Source of the DNA: Bombus terrestris
Taxonomy: Eukaryota > Arthropoda > Insecta > Hymenoptera > Apidae
Assembly: GCF_910591885.1 (NCBI RefSeq)
Contig: NC_063279.1
Location: forward strand, 3,472,001 to 3,536,000
DNA length: 64,000 nucleotides
Reading direction: 5' to 3'
In this document: in pieces, positions 30,801-41,829 of the stretch
Numbering within the stretch: the stretch's first letter is position 1
Layout: every line of letters begins with the position of its first letter
Translations under genes and position numbers: made by a program
Notes under the pieces: generated by a model
Databases searched by the model: none
Told to the model about the DNA's origin: nothing
What the model saw: the letters and a program-made list of their open reading frames with translations, nothing else

Positions 30801-31990
30801 TGAAAGAAGGGAGAAATTTTATCTTCAAAAAAGAGTTTCCTGAGCTTTTTTTACAGGGAACACGTATTCTCTGTATTGTATCTTGTGCAGGATACTAAAA
30901 TATATTTTAACACGCCTGATGTACAGTGTCAACCGAAAATTCTAATATACGTTATATGTATATCTATATTTATTATATTAAATATTTATACATAACATGT
31001 GTTTTTCTCTTGGTTGATAAATTTGTCACGTTTGCTGTCGGTAGAATGAACATGTAACTAAATCGTGTTTTCTTTTTGCGCGAATTTGTTTTTCGAACAA
31101 CGGAAATGTTTGCACGTTCCTTGCTTTCTCCTCGGTAAAATCGGTGGTTTTTAAAAGTACCGGAGTTTTGAATCACAAAAAAGGATGATACACTGCAGGT
31201 CGTTACACACTGTCAATCCTATACGGTCAAATTGTAACTGTTTTGAAATGTGTAAAAAATGTTGTAACTAAAAAGAATATGTGTACCATTGTTCTTTGAA
31301 CTATAACTATGAGAAACTGTTTCCCTCCAGGCAGCGTGATGGTTGAAAAAACAAACTGTAGTTTTAACAACAAAATTCGGCAAACGAAATAAACTCACAA
31401 ATTTTCAGCTTCTCTGTTGCAATCGATAAATCAGACATTTTTTTACGTTATTTCCATTTATTATTTTGTTTCCTTTCTTTTTTTTTTTTACATGCTACCA
31501 ATTTTATAATTCTCCGAAATGTTCGACAGTGTATATTAATTTTCATACTAATTAAGATACCTACGAACCTAGATATAAATCAAACGATCCTACGAATTCC
31601 CAAACTCACATCTCATGTATGACGTTATCAATTACTGCCTTTTAATTCCCCTGCTTAACGACTATATATTGCTCCTCTAATAACTCTAGACGAACAAGTT
31701 TGTACAACTAGCTAATACTGCGTGCAACTACTCAGTGCACTCCGTGCACCATGAAACTATCCCCTAAACTATTCATACTATCTAGGACGTACCCTTTTGC
31801 TTAGAAACAAATTTTTGTAAAACGTATTTCGTACCAAGATCTAAGAACAACGTTTAACACGACTACGTTGTACATATTTCGTGTGGAATCGCGGGCGAGA
31901 TCTACCATCGACGGACGAATATCTGCTTCAGAGATCGTTCGGATTGTCGTTATTTCGGTACAAGCATTTTCGCGGCTAAAATTTTGTTGC
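18890..31990. other. No gene seen; several GC-richer islands
   Basis: Islands near 19.0-19.2, 19.9-20.6, 23.8-24.3 and 26.6-27.3 kb separate AT-rich stretches. The 23027-23578 plus frame (183 codons) begins at TTG, not ATG, and is not recognised. A strong donor-like ggt|gtaagt stands at 26941 without a convincing upstream exon. Confidence 0.4.
26275..26420 (+). repeat. Cluster of local direct repeats
   Basis: ttctattttttagtaaaaa (26362-26380) and ttctactttttagtaaaaa (26389-26407) differ at one base. A second pair, actcgtgaaaaata, occurs near 26277 and again near 26406. The cluster looks like repeated local duplication in AT-rich DNA. Confidence 0.6.
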
Positions 31991-31999
31991 GGGAAACGT

Positions 32000-32269
32000 T
32001 CAGAGCTCCAGAAACGTTTCAGGTCGAAAATTGTTGGAAAGAGTAAGGACCGATGTAATGGATTCAGGTCGGATTAGCCGAAATTCGAGCGTGTGCATGA
32101 CGTACCTACTGTGAGGATCGGTAGTGTTGCTGGTAACGACATGTTGCGCTAGCCCTAATGAGAATTCACCTTTAGGCGTGGTGCTTCGCTTAACGACGCG
32201 ATGCGACGCGACGCCTGGATATTCGCCGGCCGTCGTGTCGTACGCGACGAGAAAGGCTCCCCGTGTCAT
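32000..32269 (-). CDS. Weak candidate small ORF or exon
   Basis: ATG at 32269 opens 89 codons with a balanced, protein-like composition (MTRGAFLVAYDTTAGEYPGV...). A possible donor, agtag|gtacgt, falls at 32106/32105. It lies in a GC-richer island, where open frames are expected by chance. No acceptor, start-site motif or known domain supports it. Confidence 0.07.
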   Translation of the reverse strand: MTRGAFLVAYDTTAGEYPGVASHRVVKRSTTPKGEFSLGLAQHVVTSNTTDPHSRYVMHTLEFRLIRPESITSVLTLSNNFRPETFLEL

Positions 32270-33401
32270 TTAACACGTCCACCACAACTTGATACTCCCT
32301 CGTTGCATAACTCTCGGCTTTGCATAATGTTTATCTGACCACGGCGACATCGTTAAACCGCTTTTCACGTTTTCTTTCCACTTTTTACTTAATGGTTTCA
32401 GCGTGAAAAAGGTCACGATTTTGCGCTGCTGCGATGTCACATAATACGTCTTTGTAGCTCGAAAATAGCGTAACTTATCACTAGATTATGAGACAGCGTT
32501 GTTTCTTTTTATATCGACGAAGTAATTTGGTTAAAGAAAGCGTGATACCAATCGATTGAAAAGCCATATATCGTCGTTCGATATGTAGATACATGGGAAA
32601 ACAAAGCGGAAATCAAGTCCAGCAGCAAAATGTGTTTAAATCGTAACGTCATGTTCGTGCGATTTTACCCATCTCTATTTACCTAATATTCTATCCAACT
32701 ATTTGATTTTTTATCAAATTAAATCAAACAGAGAAGAAACAAAAGTATCACGTCGCAATATGTTGTTCGTTCCATCAACAATTGCAATTCTTCTATTTGC
32801 CCATCGTTCTGTGTATCCCGCCTATTTACTTTTTATTAAACCAAATCAACCATAAACTACCAAGTACTACAGAAAGCAAGGGGAATAGCGTAGAAAAATA
32901 AGAAATCCTGCGAACTTGAAATTTATACCATAACCGCGATATTTCTTAGTTTCAAACGTCGCCACTATATGTTACTCTACTCGTGGCAAAGCTGAACGAC
33001 GAGGCTATTTTCAAAAGCATACGCGTCTTCATCGTCATTATCATTACCAGGAACGCCTTATCTCGCTTTCATCGCGAACCTTAATGGCTCGCTATTCGCA
33101 TTTCTAGCTGTTCTTGTCGCTTGTACTCCCGCTTTCGTCCCGGCTGATCTATGTACAGTCGTGATGTGTCGCTTCATTGCTCGAGGAAGCCCACCCCTGG
33201 AGTGTAATAAAAATGTTGTCTCGCCTCCATCCCGCCCCGTCGGTTGTCTGCATTTGTCTCTCGGGTAGCTTCGTAGCTTCGCGCAGCTGCCACGAAAAGA
33301 TAGAGAGCCAGCGGTCGTACCTTCTCCTCCGGCTCAGCTTTTTTAAGTCGACAGTTAATTTCGCGTTTTCCACGGTTTTCGACGTTTCCCCACGAATTAT
33401 T

Positions 33402-34187
33402 CTACTCGAGGCACGATGTGTTCCTATTGACGCGGCTAGAACCGTGTTTCCACGGCGAATGAAAAAGGGACTGCCGCGCGCGGACAGCTTTCTTCCTGTC
33501 GAGTTCTTTGTGCGCCACGAAACGTTTCACGCCCAGGGGATGTAACTTCAGGCAAAAAAGGGGTTGGTCTTCCTTGGGGAGTCCAAGACACTGTTTCGTT
33601 CCGTGAAATAAAAGCGGAACGGCGATCGGCTGGTCGAGCCACGTTGCTTCTGATAGCCTCGAAGAAATTGAACTGCTTGCAAAAAGACTGCGAAATCTGT
33701 CATCGTGATGCACGATTTCAAAGTTGCTACCTATTGCAATTGGACATCCGAAAGATTTATCGTTGATCACGTGTGCTACGATAACCATTGCTTTCTGATA
33801 CCTTTGTCGGGTTAGGCCGATATTCTGTGTATAATCGATTGATTGAACAACTGTTTGTCTTCTGTTCATAAATATTTGATCTAGAAGATTGGAAATGTGA
33901 AAGGTGGGTCTAAGATAAGCAGCAAAAATGTCTTTTCTTAATCTGTTGATAAATATGCTATAGGTATTTCCAAAAGAAACGAGACTCAACGGATTAACGT
34001 GAAATATTCGCGGTGAAAGTACGCCTTGACGTGAGAAAATACGACAATTTCTTAGGCTTTTCGAGGGTTTCCTTAAAACTACGATTCTTATCAAAGTTAC
34101 CGAGATTCCGTTAAAATATAAGTTTACAAATTTAAGAAAACTGGCAAAGGAAATTCTCCGTATCTCAAAGTTACTCCGCAATATCAT
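33402..34187 (-). CDS. Unrecognised 261-codon ATG open reading frame
   Basis: This is the longest ATG-started frame in the window. It runs from ATG at 34187 to TAG at 33402. With local base composition a stop would be expected about every 15-20 codons, so 260 open codons is unusual, especially as the first two-thirds lies in AT-rich DNA. The protein is rich in S, R, F and I and shows no signal peptide, clear membrane span, zinc finger or catalytic motif I can name. The C-terminal third is basic (a HKELDRKKAVRARQ stretch). The start context (ttccATGA) is ordinary. No TATA box or polyadenylation signal is evident nearby. It could be a lineage-specific gene, an exon with flanking intron sequence, a decayed element, or chance. 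Confidence 0.15.
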   Translation of the reverse strand: MILRSNFEIRRISFASFLKFVNLYFNGISVTLIRIVVLRKPSKSLRNCRIFSRQGVLSPRIFHVNPLSLVSFGNTYSIFINRLRKDIFAAYLRPTFHISNLLDQIFMNRRQTVVQSIDYTQNIGLTRQRYQKAMVIVAHVINDKSFGCPIAIGSNFEIVHHDDRFRSLFASSSISSRLSEATWLDQPIAVPLLFHGTKQCLGLPKEDQPLFCLKLHPLGVKRFVAHKELDRKKAVRARQSLFHSPWKHGSSRVNRNTSCLE

Positions 34188-34189
34188 GG

Positions 34190-35687
34190 AAACGTTCTTT
34201 TCTCTTCTTCGATGAAATCAAGTATTTTTGATGGGATTTCATTTAAGCTATTCGTTATCGAAGATCGTACAATATCATTATCGCCCTTTACGAGGCAGTA
34301 AAGCGAGATTACTTTAATCAAATCCGCGATTTGGAGAAAGTAACTAAATTCCGGCGTGTTTACTCTGCTTGTATTTCGCAGCGACCAAACGCTGCAGGTA
34401 TTCCAACCTGGATAAGCTAGACGAAACTTAGGAAGTTAGTTGGTTAGACGCAGCGTAAGACCGACTTGTCAACGGCGCTGCCGCGCAGAAAGCATCGGGG
34501 TGCTTGTCTGATCACCGAACTTAAGCTCCGCTTAGATGAGTGATCGTCTAAGAACTCTGTGTGCTCTTGACGTCGCTGGTTAGAAGTTCAACTAAAACCG
34601 AAGGTTCTTAGCTAATGGAAATCGATATAGGTTAACGAGAGATTTCACAAAGGCGAAACTAACGAAATTATTTAATAACAGTTCGATGTACCAGTTGATC
34701 GTTCTCGCCGTTTAAATGTCATTGATTATGTTTGATGACAATGACGCATATTTAATTTCAAAATCAAAAAAGAAAATAGCTTTACGGTGGAATTGGTCAG
34801 CACCGTATCGAATTGAAAAATGTCTTTGCGTAAAAAGACAAGCCACGCGACTCGTTATGTCTTTCGCCTATGATCTTCGAATATAGTTAAACCCGAAGAA
34901 TCCGTGAAACTAACCGCATATTTATTAGCGTTGAATTTGAATCGCGAAACCACAAACTTAATTAAGTGGGCTATTTCCAACGTCCGTTTATTTGGTCGGT
35001 CTTGAACTTCCGAAAAACAAATTGCTGCGCTGCATTCCACCAATTTATCTCGTGCAATTTACAACAAACTGACGGGGATCGCGGAACTTCTCTCGACCCA
35101 ATTTCCAGGATCCTTTTAATTGAATCCGACAGCTTTCCCAAATACGGCAAAAGAAGCTCGCTGAAACTCATCTGCACACTTTATATAAATAAGAAGCTAA
35201 ACAAGTAGGGCGTACCTATAGTTTCATGAATGCGAACGAAACAAAAAGTCCGCGACCGATGAATTCACGACCATTGGAATATGGTCGAAGGACGGTTGTT
35301 TCGAAAAACGATCTGCAAACGTATACTTCGCAACTAGCCTGGCACAAAGGGTAAAAAAAGTTTCAACCTCGATATTTTTTACTAGTCAAGTTTGCGATAA
35401 CTCTTTTTGGGATTGCAATTCGAAGGTGAAAGCGCGTTTGCACGAATGCTTTTATGATGATCAAATAGGAATTTCGTAGTGGATACTTCGATCTTGAATT
35501 GAAAGAATAAACAGCAGGAAGATTTCGAAGTGCAATTTTTGTAAAAATTTGCAGAATTTTTATTTGTGCCGCTTGAATATATTCCGTTAGTGAATTTTGA
35601 TTATGCTATTTGAAAACGGACAAATCGCACTAAGCTTAGATATAAATATCGAAATGTAAACCCTTTTCAATATTTTCTAATACACAA
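34190..35687. other. No gene seen; GC-richer patch at 34.38-34.58 kb
   Basis: The patch has many short self-complementary strings (for example gcagcg...cgctgc around 34,379-34,395) but no open frame of note. The rest is AT-rich. Confidence 0.4.
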
Positions 35688-35701
35688 GTTTCCGAAAGTA
35701 T
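35688..35701 (+). repeat. Target-site duplication, left copy (LINE-like tail)
   Basis: gtttccgaaagtat; matches 35980-35993 with one A/G difference. Confidence 0.5.
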
Positions 35702-35722
35702 CATACTTAGAAGGTAGGATAA

Positions 35723-35752
35723 CGTTAGGGGTAATGCCCCCCCCCCCTAACG
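35723..35752 (+). repeat. 9-bp inverted repeat around a run of 11 C
   Basis: The arms cgttagggg (35723-35731) and cccctaacg (35744-35752) are perfect complements. The loop and part of the right arm form a run of 11 C at 35737-35747, the only long C homopolymer I noticed in the window. It lies near the left edge of the LINE-like insertion. Confidence 0.7.
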
Positions 35753-35889
35753 CCAAATTCAACAGACAGAGAATTATTAGGACTGGCTGGAAGAAGAGGA
35801 CGCGGGAAAGGGGTGCAACAGAAGACAATTCATGAGAGGTTCCTGGAGCACTGCTGTCATACGCGTAGGATGGTCTTCGTGGAGTTTTA

Positions 35890-35938
35890 GTCGGTAAGAA
35901 TCCGACACTACTCTGCTGTTACCGATTATTGGCAGCAG
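35890..35938 (+). other. Two adjacent hairpins in the retroposon 3' UTR
   Basis: First stem gtcgg/ccgac with a 7-base loop (35890-35906). Second stem ctgctg/cagcag with a 14-base loop (35913-35938). Consecutive small stems near a LINE 3' end are the usual recognition structure for its reverse transcriptase. Confidence 0.4.
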
Positions 35939-35979
35939 CGGAGTGTCCATGAGGATTTCTCCACGTGCAAAAAAATGAG

Positions 35980-35993
35980 GTTTCCGGAAGTAT
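35980..35993 (+). repeat. Target-site duplication, right copy (LINE-like tail)
   Basis: gtttccggaagtat, four bases after the A run that ends the inserted segment. The short tgag between may belong to the element's tail. Confidence 0.5.
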
Positions 35994-38900
35994 TAGGACG
36001 CTTGACATCTTTTATGGATATATTAGGAGTTTCATCCACGTTTCTCTTTCAATGAGGATCGATTCGTGTCACATTGTGCGTCCTATTTATTTATGCGATC
36101 GTTCGACAGTTTATCAGCAAGCAGCGGTTTAATGAATACCACCAGATACACATTTTCCGTGATAAACCATGATTCCTGTTCGTGACGCGCTCCAATTTAA
36201 ACGACTATATATTCTAACCTTCATGATCTACGAGTTAATAGCTCGTCTTAATTTTCTAGGACAATAAACTGTACCGCCGTTATCGAATTTCAAGCGTGCT
36301 AATTCATACAGACAAACTAAGTCTAGAGCATCTCTCGATCCAACGAGAGTGCTTCTAACTTTAGTTTTTAATTACGCTATAGTATCTTCTTAATTATACG
36401 TGAAACTTCACGGGTTTGTATACTCGTGGAGAATGAACCGGCGCGCACGGGAATTTCGTGGAAAGCTGGCTAAGTGTGATCTAGTTAGAGAACACTAACT
36501 TGTGCACGCACTTCTACAAATTACCTATAATAACGGATAAATATCCAGCAGTATTTGCATAATTGTATAATAACGTTCATTGTAATATATATCTTGTTAC
36601 TTGAATACTATTTATAATATTTAGCGTACTGTTGTATCCTGTATTATCTTTTTCTTAGTTGATTTTTTAAACACGTGTAAACTCGCATAAAATCTAATAT
36701 CGCGCGTGTGCGAAATTAATTTGAAATTTTATTATCTTACTGCAAATATTTTATCATACTTTAGTCAGTGTGATACGGTGTAGAATCAACGGTGGTTCCA
36801 AAGTTTTAGCAGCGTGTACATATTGTTACCCAACGTTTCCTATTGTATCATTTACATTTTGCGACTAATTCCCCTACGAATCTGGTAACGCTGAATCTAC
36901 AGCAATTCCGTTATTATTTGATACTTATAATTTCTATATCTCACGACACCATAGTCGAAAGTTGCTTGTCGCGTCATTTACTTCTTGTACCTGGTTTGGC
37001 TCCAAATTTCGTAACGTCAGGTCCAGTGATTCGATTAATAACTGCTGTAACAGGGCGCAGTCTGTTCGATAAGCATTTGCAACGCTCAGATGTTCCTCAT
37101 GGAACATCGATGTGTAATGTGTACTTGGTTGTGTTGAAATAGTGTTCCAGTGCATTGGTATTTCGTATCGAATTGTTTGTTACGTCTGTGATGTCGAAGA
37201 GTTAACGAGATTACAATCATGTGAAGTACTTCTCATCTTTTCATTTAACAGAGGATCCATTTATTTTGAACACCTATTGACAATCCTGTTTATGGTACTG
37301 CATTTTGATGTATTAATTTAGCCAAAATTATGGCCGAAACATTTCTATTTAACAAATGTAATGGAAATAATTTAAATGCGAGTAAATAACGTAGTTCCGT
37401 ATCGAATTTAGATCAGTATAAATATAATCGTATCGAACGTAATTCGGCGCGAACATAATTGAGCTGGTAGAGGTAATGGACGTGATGGTTATTAAAACAT
37501 CCCAGTGATGGATTTTAAAGAACCAATTACGATAGAAGTTACGGTAATCGAACAACTTTCGAAAATTTATACGAAAAATATATGATAAAGTTAGTTGGTA
37601 ATGGAATGAAATTAATTTGATGCTTTTTAGAATTCTCGAAAATATGTAGTCGGAAGTAAATTAAGCGAAAACAAGGAAGAAATATCGCGTGAAATTCATG
37701 ATTGTCGAGCGCAAATATTTTATATCAAACGTAAACTGTTGTTATTGAATCGTTTAACTTAATTACATTTCAGATTATTAGTCGGGGAATTTAATATTGA
37801 AATAATAGCTAGAATGTAACAAAACACTACGCCGCTGAACTTCGTCCGGATCAAACTTATATAATAGAAACATCGAAAGAATAGAAGTTACACAATGTAG
37901 TTGAAAGATTCAAAGCATTTAGAAGTCAAGGAAATCTCGAGCAAATTTCTTTTTCAAGTTTTACAATCTACACAAAGTTAGCGCGCTTCTTGATTCAGCA
38001 ACTTCTACGGTAAACTTCCCGGCGCATTACAAAGCGATAGCTTTTTTGAAGTAACTTTCAACAAATTTCTTTACAATTGATAAGATTTCTATATACGAAA
38101 CCAATAAAGAATTATGCCATTATTGGATATATCGTGTGTTGAATTTCATAGTTCTCCGTGTCACATTCATTTTTATACCTATTTCTTGCGTTTATATATC
38201 TCCCTTTTAATGATTATCTCGAAGTCAATTTTCATTGTAGAATTATATAAAAAACATATCGATGTATCTAGTTTATAAAAACTCCTTATTTCTGTTTGTT
38301 TGATTAATACAATAAAATCATCCATATCTGTAATTTTTAAGCAGCAGATATCAACAACAAATATGAAGATACTCTCACTAGAATATCCTACAATTTTAAA
38401 GCGTACGCGTTTAAAAAATCTGGGCACCGCGATGTGTTAAATAGAGCGAAACTTGACAATATGACAAAGTATACGCGAACTACGTACGATCGTTTGAGGA
38501 AGGAGATAAGTGGAGAAAAGGGCCGTTTACGGAGAAACACCTGCGATCGTTAAAACCGTAAAAAGACTCTGGTAAGATTTCCCTCGAGCAAACTACGCTT
38601 AGGTGTAAGGGATCGGGTGTTCCGGTTGACTGTTCGTTCCGAAGTTTTTCAAGTTTCGGCAGAGTCGTTGGAGGTCATCGGAAGTTCCTTGCACGTAGCG
38701 AGGTCCGGCGAGAAAGGTGTATTCCTGGTTTGTCAATGGGTGGGAACCTTGCGGAGGAAGCACGCATGAGGGAGCGCCGACCTGACCCCAGACGCGACTT
38801 CACGTGTCGTTGACTGCGCCCGAATATATACAGAACACGCAGGAAACCCGCACGTGGGAACATCGTAGCGTAGTTACTTAAGGATCCCCATTACAGCATC

Positions 38901-41180
38901 GAAACAATTACGACTCTCCTTGGTCGTCGCGCTATCATTTGTGTACTACGAACAACGCTGTCTCGCGTATTCGTTGCCCTAGCTACGCCATACAGTTCTC
39001 TTTCTTTCTTTTCATGTAAACGTTGAATACAATGTTCCACTGCTACTCTTGTTCTCAGGCTAACTGCGGTAGTATATGCGGTTCTATTGAAACATTGAAA
39101 ATTTGTAACGAGCGATACACGCGTTAACGCGCAACAAAGATGCTCTCCTTTGTTGTTTTTCTGAGACATTCGATTATCTTAGATTGGTTGAGACGATTAT
39201 ATCGGGGAAATTTCGAACCAATCCGCGAATATGCATGTACATAGAAATTACAAGACTTTTATTACAATAATAATCATAAAATCATAATAATCAGGTAAAA
39301 TTTTGTTTCATGGTAAGCTTTTACAATATCGGATTAAGTTATCGGCATGACGAATGGATCTAGATTTTCGAACCATATTATTAGTGTAGTTTCAGGGTAA
39401 GAAAAGTTGCAGGGAACAAAAGCGTTCCATAAATCCGAGCGTATATAACCGAATGTGATGTTATCGTCGTCATTTATCGGGCGTCAATATTACTTCACGG
39501 TTTATAGAACAGAAATTTACCGGAACAAATTCCCAATTACCTAGTAATAATGACATTAATTGCACGCTATTGCTTCGACGAGCAGATAATTTTCGACGCC
39601 TGTCGCGAAGTCATCGCGAAGCTAAATTATTAGTTTCATGGAGCTGTACATCGATTTTGCAACATCGGAGGAAAATTAATACGTGAAGATAATTAATACG
39701 GCGACGTGTGTACGTAACTGGTAAAATTAATATAGTCATTTTCAACTGTGAGTATTCTATAGCTTTGTAAAATGCAAATCTTTTATATTATCTGCGTTAT
39801 CAGTTTTGCAGTAATTGATCTACAGCCGTGATCTATATATTACGGAATATGTAGAAATAATATGCAAAACGATAAGAAGAAAATATTTCCCATCAAATTT
39901 TTAGAAATATAGCGATCAGAAAAGTAAGTTGCCGGATTTGAATAAGAGAAACATTAATCTGAAAACTTAAAAATTACGTAGAACGAAGAAAGCAAAATAA
40001 ATGTGTAAGGGATGAAAAATACAAGTCAGTAATAAAGGATAACGAGTTAATGCAAATTTCATGTTGTCTCTATCTTTTTTACAAGCAGTTTCATATATTT
40101 TCATCAAAGATAAGCGTATTCGCGCATAAATGTTGGAGAAATTAAATTTTTGTGACATTGTAACGAAACTTAATTAAAAATGAAGCGTACCATATATAAA
40201 GTAATCTATTAAAATGCAAAATGGACTTATTAAAATGTAGCAAGATGATGCAGCGGATAAAAATTTGGTGATTTAAATATGGATAGTGTTGAATACAATA
40301 GGGTCTTTTATCTGATGAATGCGCCCTCTACTGTTAGAGATTTTCGTAGATTAAAAGTTCGTATCGCGCTCTCCTGAGGTTCTCTTTTTCCCTCTTTTGT
40401 TTCAAAGAGCGGAATTATGTTCCCAGTAATGAATATGCGTGGCTTCATCCAAAAATATTAATAACGATCTTTCACATATAAAACGTATCTTTCTCATAAA
40501 TAAAGTAACGCTGAATAGGTCGTCACAAAAAAAGAAACAAATTATACGATAACTCTGTTTCAGCAGTGAACGAACATGTTTCAAGTTTAAGAATCTAAGT
40601 TTTAAGTTCATCCATTGTATTACTAAAGCAGATATCGCAAAAATGAGTTGAAATAATGTACAGTCACAAGTTCAACTCTGCAATTGCTATACCCGACCGA
40701 CAGCAAAAAAACAAAATTACCAGCTAATCAACCATTTACAGAAGAATCATCGTTCCTTTCACAATCCTCCCTCTATTAACGAGCATGCATTCGCTATTGA
40801 CGCAGTAGTACGTTTACGAATTTACGTGAGTTGGACGAGGGTTGGAACGGCGACAAGAGTTTACTGGAGGGCTGAGGGTTGCACGAAAGCTTATTTGTTT
40901 TCCAATTAGATTGTACCTGCGACTCGTGCGCGACTCTTTTTCTTCCATGTTGCCTTCGCTACGCGTTGCCAGTGGCCAGTGCCAAGAAACTGGTGACGTT
41001 CTGCGAAATCAATTCTTTTCTTGCTCGCTTTGCCACCCTTCCTGCTCGATCTCTCTCGTGTCTGTTATACGCGAAAACTCGTCTCTCGACGAGCTGTTTG
41101 CGGAACTCCGCGTACCGTCAGAGACTCGAGAACATCCTGTGCTCATTGTCAGGCATTCCGGTATCTCTCTTCGTTTCTCT
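35994..41180. other. No gene seen
   Basis: AT-rich with islands near 38.5-39.1 and 40.8-41.2 kb. Frames at 36843-37142 plus and 38891-39169 minus are short and unrecognised. Confidence 0.4.
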
Positions 41181-41195
41181 TTATCCATTTTCCAG

Positions 41196-41465
41196 GAGAT
41201 TTGTATCCGTGGGTTCGCGACAGGCTCCTGTTCTGAATTCCGTGATATACTTCGCTTACGTATGCTGGCTGCACCGCGTGCTATGGGCCCTTCTGAAAGA
41301 CACTTTCAGTCCGGAGCCTATGCAACCAGCAGTGGATTCTCCTTTCTCGCTTTTCTCCCTCGTTCCAACACCTTCTTCGCTCTCCTTTTGCACGGACTGA
41401 TGCAGCCAACCAGAAGCAAGATAGCGACGCAATTAATCTCGCGTGATTACTACGCCACGATGTAA
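41196..41465 (+). CDS. Possible 3'-terminal exon, unrecognised product
   Basis: A pyrimidine-rich tract followed by cattttccag ends at 41195 and makes a good splice acceptor. The frame that follows (GAG ATT TGT ATC ...) stays open to the stop at 41465, and is also open for more than 100 codons upstream of the acceptor. About 320 bases later come AATAAA (41787-41792) and a GT-rich tract, as at a transcript end. The peptide (S-, F- and R-rich) is not recognised. Against it: a second plus frame over the same DNA is also open for 173 codons, so the lack of stops may only reflect C/T-rich composition. The order of signals is what makes it worth listing. Confidence 0.12.
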   Translation, partial: EICIRGFATGSCSEFRDILRLRMLAAPRAMGPSERHFQSGAYATSSGFSFLAFLPRSNTFFALLLHGLMQPTRSKIATQLISRDYYATM

Positions 41466-41786
41466 CTGTGCCTCGTGGCTGCAGTTTTACAGAAGGACCA
41501 CGATTGGCAGGAATTCGCATTTATCGTCGCGACGAATTCAACCGTGCTGCAGATAACTGCCTGTAAATCAGTGGCCTTGCAAGCACGAATTGGTAATTAA
41601 GGAAGCGCATTGAGTATAGTGCTAGGAGTGATTCGACGTTCGGGATGGTTCGGTGTCTTTGTTGGCCTCGAAAGTAGTTGTACGTGTGCTGTAGGTGAGA
41701 TTGCTAAGGTGGATTTGGATCTCGGCAGGAAATCGCACGAGATGTTATGCATGGAACTCCGGCGAGGTAATACGGACAGGGACGAG

Positions 41787-41810
41787 AATAAAATGGACGA
41801 TGTGTGTGTG
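41787..41810 (+). terminator. Polyadenylation signal candidate (AATAAA plus GT-rich tract)
   Basis: AATAAA at 41787-41792 is followed 8 bases later by tgtgtgtgtg at 41801-41810. The hexamer alone is common in AT-rich DNA; the GT-rich downstream element makes it more credible. The spacing is on the short side. It would end a plus-strand transcript that includes the candidate exon at 41196. Confidence 0.25.
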
Positions 41811-41829
41811 GAGAATTTGTAGAATATTT

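Larger units (their letters stand above)
35702..35979 (+). mobile_element. 5'-truncated LINE-like tail with target-site duplication
   Basis: A 278-base segment flanked by an imperfect direct repeat: gtttccgaaagtat at 35688-35701 and gtttccggaagtat at 35980-35993 (13 of 14 identical). The right end carries a run of seven A (35969-35975) just before the repeat, as expected for a poly-A-primed retroposon in plus orientation. Inside are two hairpins (35890-35906 and 35913-35938) typical of a structured 3' UTR. A frame ending in tag at about 35888-35890 could be the last codons of a polyprotein, but I do not recognise the residues. The layout resembles the 3' end of R1-group LINEs of insects; that family assignment is from memory of such tails and is unproven. 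The copy is dead. Confidence 0.5.

Noticed and set aside
40842..41465. 207-codon plus frame and an overlapping 173-codon plus frame, as a single-exon gene
   Set aside because: Both begin at TTG and overlap in different frames, and the DNA is C/T-rich, which lowers stop frequency. Only the part after the splice acceptor is kept as a weak exon candidate.
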